Source: Aquamicrobium sp.
Lineage (GTDB): Bacteria; Pseudomonadota; Alphaproteobacteria; Rhizobiales; Rhizobiaceae
DNA: 9,108 bases
Direction: 5' to 3'
Assembly: GCA_014860725.1 (NCBI GenBank)
Contig: JACZJD010000070.1
Coordinates: forward strand, 1 to 9,108
The notes beneath the pieces are model-generated. The model searched no databases, was not told the DNA's origin, and saw nothing but the letters and a program-made list of their open reading frames with translations. A program made the translations under genes and the position numbers. Below are positions 1-5,287 of the stretch, one piece after another (position 1 is the stretch's first letter; each line of letters begins with the position of its first letter).

Positions 1-3
1 CCG

Positions 4-27
4 GCTCCCGCGCGACGCGCCGGGAGC
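4..27. other. GC-rich stem-loop at left edge
   Basis: GCTCCCG (4-10) is perfectly complementary to CGGGAGC (21-27). The loop can pair further (CGC 11-13 with GCG 17-19, bulged C20). It could be the end of a terminator for a gene left of the window, but no T-run follows it on the + strand, and the reverse-strand side is cut by the window edge. The tail of an upstream + strand gene (a TAG lies at 32-34) cannot be excluded. Confidence 0.4.
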
Positions 28-53
28 GAGATAGGTTTAGACAGGTCAGACGC

Positions 54-112
54 CGCCACCGCCGTCATCCCGGCCAAGGCCGCGCAGCGGCCGCCGAGCC
101 GGGACCCATTGG
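54..112 (+). repeat. Palindromic intergenic repeat, copy A
   Basis: The unit starts CGCCACCGCCGTCATCCC and ends GAGCCGGGACCCATTGG. It is itself palindromic: CCCGGC near the left end pairs with GCCGGG near the right, and the core forms a perfect GGCCGC (78-83) / GCGGCC (87-92) stem with a GCA loop. This matches the general form of short palindromic repeats scattered between genes in many alphaproteobacterial genomes (known from such genomes; no search was run). Copy B lies inverted at 198-254. Confidence 0.75.
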
Positions 113-197
113 CCTGAACGTCATCGAGCGCGGCCCGGTTCAAGGTGCAGTGCATGCTGGCAACGCCCCCGCGAACCCATAATCCGGCCGCGCTTCT

Positions 198-254
198 CAA
201 CGGGTCCCGGCTCTCCCTCGCTCCGCTCGGTCGGCCGGGATGACGGCGGTGGCG
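198..254 (-). repeat. Palindromic intergenic repeat, copy B (inverted)
   Basis: Read on the minus strand this repeats copy A. The 22 bases at 233-254 are a perfect reverse complement of 54-75, and 198-213 matches 96-111 with one mismatch (A108 versus G). The cores differ. The pair, with an 85-bp spacer (113-197), has the inverted architecture of a REPIN, a REP doublet mobilised in other bacteria by RAYT transposases. No transposase is visible in this window. As RNA the outer arms could form a 22-bp stem closing the whole 54-254 segment. Confidence 0.75.
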
Positions 255-360
255 ATGGATCGACCGGAACGCATCCCGCCCTGCGCTCCGCCGCAGCCAC
301 CCGCCTTCCGGGAAGACGCCGCTCCGGCGAGGTGAAGGCCCCGCCGCGCTCCGCACCGGG
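255..360. other. Non-coding stretch without recognisable signal
   Basis: This GC-rich segment between the repeat pair and the operon control region shows no ORF with a plausible start and ribosome site on either strand, and no strong palindrome. Together with the repeats it makes positions 1-360 gene-free. Confidence 0.6.
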
Positions 361-370
361 CAAGACATAT

Positions 371-401
371 TTGCGATCCACAATGTGGATCGTGTTACGA
401 T
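371..401 (+). promoter_or_regulatory. Candidate promoter of the TRAP/ligase operon
   Basis: TTGCGA (371-376) could be a -35 element. TGTTAC (393-398, 16-bp spacer) or TACGAT (396-401, 19-bp spacer) could be the -10. Neither pair is a strong match. The location is supported mainly by the local drop in GC and by the operator-like palindrome at 374-392, which would sit in the spacer between -35 and -10, a classic repression position. A start site near 405-410 would leave a leader of about 185 nt before the first gene. Confidence 0.35.
374..392. promoter_or_regulatory. Operator O1: perfect 19-bp odd-centred palindrome
   Basis: CGATCCACAATGTGGATCG is a perfect 9+1+9 inverted repeat centred on A383. 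It shares the core GRTCCAYAATRTGGAYC with the palindrome at 458-474. Odd-centred palindromes of this size are typical of IclR-family operators (compare the E. coli IclR-type TGGAAAT-N-ATTTCCA), and an IclR gene lies in the operon. Binding by that protein is inferred; a GntR-type regulator encoded elsewhere is the main alternative. Confidence 0.7.
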
Positions 402-457
402 GTTTGTCTTGTGCGATCGCCTGTTCTGTGCAAGCAAATGAAACGGGAGAAGAAAAT

Positions 458-474
458 GGTCCATAATATGGACC
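458..474. promoter_or_regulatory. Operator O2: second copy of the palindrome
   Basis: GGTCCATAATATGGACC is a perfect 8+1+8 inverted repeat centred on A466. Aligned on the centre it differs from O1 at four positions, and these are symmetric, transition-type pairs that keep the palindrome intact. This is the pattern expected of two sites for one dimeric regulator. The centres are 83 bp apart, close to eight helical turns, so both sites would face the same side of the DNA. If the promoter is at 371-401, O2 lies in the transcribed leader. Confidence 0.7.
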
Positions 475-595
475 TGTTGGCGGATGTGCTTGCCGGAGAC
501 TGTTGCGGTCCGGCGGGCGGATTCGCCGGGCTGTGCCGCCGGTCGGGTAAGGATATCTGCCTGCATGGCCCGCCGGAAGGGGAGGAGGGACGTGC

Positions 596-2464
596 ATGGC
601 TGCCGTCGATGAGGAAGAGCTTTCCGTCGAAACGCAATCCGAGGTGATCGGCGCGCGCCCCGGCTCCGTCTTCATGCGGCCGGTCGAGGTGATCGCGGCG
701 ATCCTGCTGGTCGTCATCGTCGCCCTGCTGCTGACCGGCGTGGTCGCGCGCTACGGGCTGGCGATGCCCATCGTGTGGATCGACGAGGCGGCGTCAATCT
801 CCTTCCTGTGGCTGGCCATGCTGGGCTCGGCCATCGCCATCGACCGCAACGAACACCTGCGCCTGACGGTCTTCCTCAATTTCTTCCCCGCCCGCTGGCG
901 CGGCTTCATCGAGACGCTGGCGATGATGGTCGCCGTCACCGTGCTGGCGGCGCTGCTTCTGCCGGCGGTGGAGTATGTGCGCGAGGAATCCTGGGTCACC
1001 TCGGCCGCGCTCAAGATTCCGGTCAGCTACCGCGTGTCGGCCATCGTCGTCGGCATCGTGCTGATGCTGCTGGTCGCGTTCGGCCATATCGCCCGCACCG
1101 CGGCGAGGCAGGAGATCGTCGCGTCGGTCGCCGTCATCGCCGTGCTCGGCGGCCTCGGCTGGCTGCTGACGCCGTTCTTCCTCGTCCTCGGCTATCTCAA
1201 CATCCTGATCTTCCTCGTCGGCGTCGCCGCGCTCTGCCTCGTCCTCGGCGTGCCCATCGCCTTCTGCTTCGGCATGGGCACCATCGGCTTCCTCGCCTTC
1301 ACCACCCATGTGCCGATGATCGTGATGATCGGCCGCATGGACGAGGGCATGTCGAGCCTGATCCTGCTGTCGGTGCCGATCTTCGTGCTGCTCGGCTGCA
1401 TCCTCGACGCCACCGGCATGGGCAAGGCCATCGTCGACTTCATGGCCTCGCTGCTCGGCCATGTGAAGGCCGGCATGTCCTACGTGCTGCTCGGCTCGCT
1501 GTTCCTCGTCTCCGGCATCTCCGGCTCCAAGGTCTCCGACATGGCAACGGTCGCGCCGGCGCTGTTCCCGGAGATGAAGCGGCGCGGCCACAAGCCGAAG
1601 GAGATGATCGCGCTGCTCGCCACCGGCGCGGCCATGGCCGACACGGTGCCGCCGTCCATCGTGCTGATCGTGCTCGGCTCCGTCGCCGGCGTCTCCATCG
1701 CCGCCCTGTTCACCTCCGGCTTCGTCATCGCCATGGTGCTGCTGCTCTCGCTCGCGGTGCTCGCCCGCTGGAAGGCGCGCGGCGAGAGCATGGAAGGCGT
1801 GTCGCGGGCGCCGTTCAAGGTGGTGCGCGCGACGCTGCTGATCGCCGCACCCGCCCTGCTCCTGCCGTTCATCATCCGCGGCGCGGTCGGCGGCGGCATC
1901 GCCACCGCCACCGAGGTCTCGACCATCGCCGTGCTCTACGCCTTCGTCATCGGCATCGTGCTTTATGGCGGCATCCGGCCGGGCAAGATCTACGCCATGC
2001 TGGTCGAGACCGCCGCGCTCTCGGGCGCGATCCTGCTCATCCTCGGCACCGCGTCGGCCATGGCCTGGGCGCTGACCCAGACCGGCTTCGCCCACCAGCT
2101 CGCCGGCTATATGCGCGAGCTTCCGGGCGGCTGGTTCACCTACATGCTCGTCACCATCGCCGTCTTCATCGTGCTCGGCTGCGTCCTCGAAGGGCTGCCG
2201 GCCATCGTGCTGATGGCGCCGCTGATGTTCCCCATCGCCAAGCAGATGGGCATCCACGACGTGCACTATGCCATGGTTGTGGTCACGGCGATGAATGTCG
2301 GCCTGATGGCTCCGCCCATCGGCATCGGCTTCTACATCGCCTGCAAGATCGGCAACGTCTCGCCCGACGAGGCCATGGGCGCGATCTGGCCCTATCTCGG
2401 CGCGCTCATCGTCGGCCTCCTGCTCATCGCCGCCGTGCCGGCGCTGTCCATCGCCTACCTCTAG
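596..2464 (+). CDS. dctQM: TRAP transporter permease, fused small and large subunits (DctQM)
   Basis: Inner-membrane part of a tripartite ATP-independent periplasmic transporter, which uses an ion gradient to import organic acids delivered by the binding protein. In 622 residues the N-terminal part (about 25-170, four membrane segments) is DctQ-like, with W61-I-D-E and a later LGSAIAIDRNEHLRL stretch. From about 185 to the end it is DctM-like, with many hydrophobic segments, SGISGSKVSD (306-315), ATATEV with T439-E440 in the place of the usual PTEA motif, and a late GCVLEGLPA...MAPPIG region. Fusion of Q and M is known in other TRAP systems such as SiaQM, and the length fits a fusion. ATG 596 follows GGGGAGGAGGGA (579-590). 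The gene opens the operon; dctP follows after 32 bp. Confidence 0.95.
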   Translation: MAAVDEEELSVETQSEVIGARPGSVFMRPVEVIAAILLVVIVALLLTGVVARYGLAMPIVWIDEAASISFLWLAMLGSAIAIDRNEHLRLTVFLNFFPARWRGFIETLAMMVAVTVLAALLLPAVEYVREESWVTSAALKIPVSYRVSAIVVGIVLMLLVAFGHIARTAARQEIVASVAVIAVLGGLGWLLTPFFLVLGYLNILIFLVGVAALCLVLGVPIAFCFGMGTIGFLAFTTHVPMIVMIGRMDEGMSSLILLSVPIFVLLGCILDATGMGKAIVDFMASLLGHVKAGMSYVLLGSLFLVSGISGSKVSDMATVAPALFPEMKRRGHKPKEMIALLATGAAMADTVPPSIVLIVLGSVAGVSIAALFTSGFVIAMVLLLSLAVLARWKARGESMEGVSRAPFKVVRATLLIAAPALLLPFIIRGAVGGGIATATEVSTIAVLYAFVIGIVLYGGIRPGKIYAMLVETAALSGAILLILGTASAMAWALTQTGFAHQLAGYMRELPGGWFTYMLVTIAVFIVLGCVLEGLPAIVLMAPLMFPIAKQMGIHDVHYAMVVVTAMNVGLMAPPIGIGFYIACKIGNVSPDEAMGAIWPYLGALIVGLLLIAAVPALSIAYL

Positions 2465-2496
2465 AACACCATCATGCAGCCAAGGAGGAAACTTGC

Positions 2497-3510
2497 ATGA
2501 ACCTGAACCGTAGAACCCTGATGCTGGGCGCCGCCGCGCTGCCGCTCGTCAGCACCATCCGCCATGCCGGCGCGCAGGCCGCCGAGTTCAACTACAAATA
2601 CGCCAACAACCTGCCGATCACGCACCCGATGAACGTGCGCGCGCAGGAGGCGGTGGACAAGATCCGCGAGGAGACCGGCGGCCGCGTCGCCATCCAGATC
2701 TTCCCGTCCAACCAGCTCGGCGCCGACACCGACATGCTGAGCCAGGTCCGCTCCGGCGGCGTCGAGTTCTTCACGCTGTCGCCGCTCATCCTGTCGACGC
2801 TGGTGGCCAACGCCTCGATCAGCGGTATCGGCTTCGCCTTCCCGAGCTACGACCAGGTGTGGCCGGCGCTCGACGGCGAGCTCGGCGCCTATGTCCGCGG
2901 CGAGATCGAGAAGTCGAACCTCGTCGTGCTCGAGAAGATCTGGGACAACGGCTTCCGCCAGATCACCTCGTCGGTCGGCCCGATCGAGACCGCCGACGAC
3001 CTCAAGGGCTTCAAGATCCGCGTGCCGGTGAGCCCGCTGTGGACCTCGATGTTCTCGGCCTTCGAGTCGGCGCCGGCCTCGATCAACTTCGCTGAGGTCT
3101 ATTCGGCGCTGCAGACCGGCATCGTCGACGGGCAGGAGAACCCGCTCGCCATCATCTCGACGGCCAAGCTCTACGAGGTGCAGAAGTACCTGTCGATCAC
3201 CAACCACATGTGGGACGGCTTCTGGTTCCTCGCCAACAAGCGCGCCTGGGAGCGCCTGCCGGAAGACCTGCGTGAGATCGTCGCCCGCAACATCAACGAG
3301 GCGGCGGTGAAGGAGCGCGAGGACGTGGCCGCGCTCAACGCCACGCTGCGCGGCGAGCTCGAGGCCAACGGCATGGTCATCAACGAGCCGGACACCGCCT
3401 CCTTCCGCCAGAAGCTCGCGGATGCGGGCTTCTACGCCGAATGGAAGAAGAACTACGGCGACGACGCCTGGGCGATCCTCGAGAAGGCGGTCGGCACCAC
3501 GCTGGGCTGA
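2497..3510 (+). CDS. dctP: TRAP transporter substrate-binding protein (DctP family)
   Basis: Periplasmic receptor that captures the substrate and hands it to DctQM. The 337-residue length is usual. The N-terminus MNLNRRTLMLGAAALPL has a twin arginine (R5-R6) before a modest hydrophobic stretch and a likely cleavage after A28 (AQA|AE), so Tat export is possible; the motif lacks some consensus positions and Sec cannot be excluded. Family marks include KIRVP with R175, the arginine that normally clamps a substrate carboxylate, and NFAEVYSALQTGIVDGQENP (197-216, E200). The start at 2497 is set by AAGGAGGA (2482-2489) seven bases upstream, one of the strongest ribosome sites in the window, in keeping with the need for excess binding protein. 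The frame stays open far upstream inside dctQM, but that extension is not coding. The substrate is not predictable; a carboxylate is likely. Confidence 0.95.
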   Translation: MNLNRRTLMLGAAALPLVSTIRHAGAQAAEFNYKYANNLPITHPMNVRAQEAVDKIREETGGRVAIQIFPSNQLGADTDMLSQVRSGGVEFFTLSPLILSTLVANASISGIGFAFPSYDQVWPALDGELGAYVRGEIEKSNLVVLEKIWDNGFRQITSSVGPIETADDLKGFKIRVPVSPLWTSMFSAFESAPASINFAEVYSALQTGIVDGQENPLAIISTAKLYEVQKYLSITNHMWDGFWFLANKRAWERLPEDLREIVARNINEAAVKEREDVAALNATLRGELEANGMVINEPDTASFRQKLADAGFYAEWKKNYGDDAWAILEKAVGTTLG

Positions 3511-3527
3511 GCCTCCGGCTTGAATAG

Positions 3528-3558
3528 CGGCAGGCGGGCCGCCTCGGCCCGCCTGTTG
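3528..3558 (+). terminator. Strong hairpin after dctP (attenuator or mRNA-stabilising stem)
   Basis: CAGGCGGGCC (3531-3540) and GGCCCGCCTG (3546-3555) form a perfect 10-bp stem with a five-base loop, GCCTC. In RNA it extends by C-G and two G-U pairs to 3528-3558. No T-run follows, only TTGCGG, so a full intrinsic terminator is unlikely. Placed between the binding-protein gene and the catabolic genes, it may partly terminate transcription or protect the dctQM-dctP message from 3' decay. Confidence 0.6.
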
Positions 3559-3593
3559 CGGAACGTCGGTGCGGCGACGGGAGGAATGCGCGC

Positions 3594-4406
3594 GTGAGCG
3601 GTCGTCTCAAGGGCAAATCGGCCATCGTGTTCGGCGCCGGCTCGTCCGGGCCGGGCTGGGGCAACGGCAAGGCGGCGGCCGTCGCCTATGCCCGCGAGGG
3701 CGCGCGCGTCGCCTGCGTCGATCTCGTCGCCGGGGCTGCCGCGGAAACGGCGGCGATCATCCGCGGCGAGGGCGGCACCGCGCTGGCGCTCGCCGCTGAC
3801 GTCACCGACCTCGCCTCGGTGAGGAACGCCGTCGCCGAGGTCGCCGACGCCTTCGGCGGCATCGACGTCCTGCACAACAATGTCGGCGTCACCCACATGG
3901 GCGGGCCGGTCGAGCTCGACGAGGAGAAATTCCAGGCCGCGCTCGACCTCAACATCGGCCCGGTCTACCGCACGGCGAAGGCGGTGCTGCCCTACATGAT
4001 CGAGGCGGGCGGCGGCGCCATCGTCAACATCTCGTCGCTGGCCGCCATCCGCTATGTCGGCTACCCCTATTTCGCCTACTACGCCACCAAGGCGGCGGTG
4101 AACCAGGCGACCGTGGCGCTTGCCATGCAGTATGCGCGGTCCGGCATCCGCGCCAACTGCATCATGCCCGGCCTGATCGACACGCCGCTGATCTACAAGC
4201 AGATTTCCGGCCAGTACGCCTCGGCCGACGAGATGGTCGCGGCGCGCAACGCCATGGTGCCCCTGGGCCGCATGGGCACCGCATGGGACGTGGCCGCCGC
4301 GGCCGTCTTCCTCGCCTCCGACGACGCGCGCTTCATCACCGGCGTCTGCCTGCCGGTCGACGGCGGGCAGAGCTGCGCGGTGGCCCCGGTCGCCCCGGTT
4401 GGTTGA
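3594..4406 (+). CDS. SDR-family NAD(P)-dependent oxidoreductase 1
   Basis: Classical short-chain dehydrogenase of 270 residues, expected to interconvert a hydroxyl and a keto group in the cytoplasm. The Rossmann glycine loop is unusual: G14-A-G-S-S-G-P-G-W-G-N-G25 in place of the compact TGxxxGIG. D43 at the end of the second strand favours NAD over NADP. N95-N-V-G98 is the NNAG-type motif. The likely catalytic set is S148, Y162 and K166 (Y-Y-A-T-K), with a Ser-Tyr gap of 14, one more than usual. A C-terminal VDGGQS is typical. The GTG start at 3594 follows GGGAGGA (3579-3585); an ATG at 3586 is out of frame. It lies 83 bp after dctP, across the hairpin, and 3 bp before the regulator gene. 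Its substrate is presumably the imported compound or a derivative. Confidence 0.92.
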   Translation: MSGRLKGKSAIVFGAGSSGPGWGNGKAAAVAYAREGARVACVDLVAGAAAETAAIIRGEGGTALALAADVTDLASVRNAVAEVADAFGGIDVLHNNVGVTHMGGPVELDEEKFQAALDLNIGPVYRTAKAVLPYMIEAGGGAIVNISSLAAIRYVGYPYFAYYATKAAVNQATVALAMQYARSGIRANCIMPGLIDTPLIYKQISGQYASADEMVAARNAMVPLGRMGTAWDVAAAAVFLASDDARFITGVCLPVDGGQSCAVAPVAPVG

Positions 4407-4409
4407 GCC

Positions 4410-5255
4410 ATGCCGGTCGCCTCGCTTCCCCTCCGAAACGACATCACCGGCTCGCAGAGCGTCGACCGCGCGCTGGCGCTGCTGTCGATGGTCGGCCGCC
4501 ACGCCGAGCGCGGCATGACGCTGACCGACGCGGTGGAGAAGAGCGGCCTGAACAAGCCGACATGCCGCCGGCTGCTTCTGGCGCTGATCCGCGCCGGGCT
4601 GGTCGAGCAGGACGAGGAGAGCCGCCGCTACTATCTCGGCGAGGAGGCCTATGTGCTCGGCAGCCTGTCCTCGCGCCGCTTCGGCCTGCTTCAGCTGTCG
4701 ATGGAAAGCCTGCTCAGGCTGTCGAAGAAGACCGAGGATTCGAGCTTCCTCTCCGTGCGGCGCGATACCTATTCGGTCTGCCTCTATCGTGAGGAAGGCA
4801 CCTATCCGGTGCGCACCCATGCGCTTCAGGCCGGTTTCGAGCATCCGCTCGGCGTCGGCGCGGGCTCGCTCGCCATGCTGGCAGCGCTGCCCGACGAGGA
4901 TATCGAGGCGATCCTCGCCGCCAACGCCGCGGTGCTGGCCGAGAAATACCCGATGCTGCCGCCGGAGCGCATCCGCCTCGACGTGGCGCTGACCCGGCAG
5001 AAGGGCTTCGCGCTCAACCCCGGCCGCATCTTCGCCAATTCGTGGGGCATCGGCGTCGCGCTGCGCACGCCGGAGGGCGGCGTGGCGGGCGCGCTCAGCA
5101 TCGCCGCCATCGACAGCCGCATGCAGGATGCGCGGCAGGTCGAGCTGGCGGCGAGCCTGCTGCAGGAGGCCCGCCTCGTCGAAGGAAAGCTCGCCCAGAT
5201 GTTCGCCGCGCGGCGCTCGGGCAACAGGACCATGGAAAGGAGAGCGGCACGATGA
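4410..5255 (+). CDS. IclR-family transcriptional regulator
   Basis: A 281-residue regulator. The N-terminal winged helix-turn-helix spans about residues 14-76: SQSVDRALALL, then TLTDAVEKSGLNKPTCRRLL (37-56), then a wing ending in YYLG. The C-terminal effector domain runs from about 88 to 265, with HPLGVGAGSLAMLAALPD and the late NPGRIFANSWGIGVAL...GALSIAAID stretch typical of the ligand-binding half. IclR proteins act as dimers or tetramers, repressing or activating catabolic genes in response to a small acid. ATG 4410 lies 3 bp after the upstream stop with a poor ribosome site, so translation is probably coupled. The gene is inside the operon rather than divergent from it, which would make its expression autoregulated if it binds the palindromes at 374-392 and 458-474 (inference). 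Its stop overlaps the ATG at 5252. Confidence 0.93.
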   Translation: MPVASLPLRNDITGSQSVDRALALLSMVGRHAERGMTLTDAVEKSGLNKPTCRRLLLALIRAGLVEQDEESRRYYLGEEAYVLGSLSSRRFGLLQLSMESLLRLSKKTEDSSFLSVRRDTYSVCLYREEGTYPVRTHALQAGFEHPLGVGAGSLAMLAALPDEDIEAILAANAAVLAEKYPMLPPERIRLDVALTRQKGFALNPGRIFANSWGIGVALRTPEGGVAGALSIAAIDSRMQDARQVELAASLLQEARLVEGKLAQMFAARRSGNRTMERRAAR

Positions 5256-5287
5256 GCGCAACCCGTCCGGCGGAGCCTGCGGCATGA
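5252..5287 (+). CDS. Possible 11-codon leader ORF between regulator and ligase
   Basis: ATG 5252 overlaps the IclR stop as ATGA and is preceded by AAAGGAGA (5236-5243), a strong and well-spaced ribosome site. The ORF reads MSATRPAEPAA and stops at 5285-5287, overlapping ATG 5284 of the ligase, again as ATGA. It is either a short coupling peptide that hands ribosomes to the ligase start, or the true ligase N-terminus put out of frame by a one-base change or sequence error. The second reading is plausible because the strong ribosome site would otherwise serve only an 11-residue peptide. Without homologues the two cannot be separated. Confidence 0.3.
   Translation: MSATRPAEPAA

Noticed and set aside
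361..411. Outer inverted repeat CAAGACA (361-367) / TGTCTTG (405-411) around O1
   Set aside because: Only 7 bp per arm, and its centre (386) does not match the O1 centre (383). Likely chance.
456..647. 63-codon ORF in the leader (ATG 456, GGGAGA upstream) overlapping the dctQM start
   Set aside because: It begins on the O2 palindrome, has no recognisable domain, and runs into dctQM in another frame. A regulatory upstream ORF cannot be excluded, but the sequence gives no positive support beyond the ribosome-like site.
794..2266. 490-codon minus-strand ORF opposite dctQM
   Set aside because: It is extremely rich in His, Asp, Glu, Gln and Arg, the typical shadow of a hydrophobic membrane protein on the opposite strand.
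775..2496. Upstream in-frame extension of dctP through the dctQM region
   Set aside because: The extension is Arg/His/Pro-rich and motif-free, dctQM is clearly coding in another frame, and the strong ribosome site plus signal peptide fix the dctP start at 2497.
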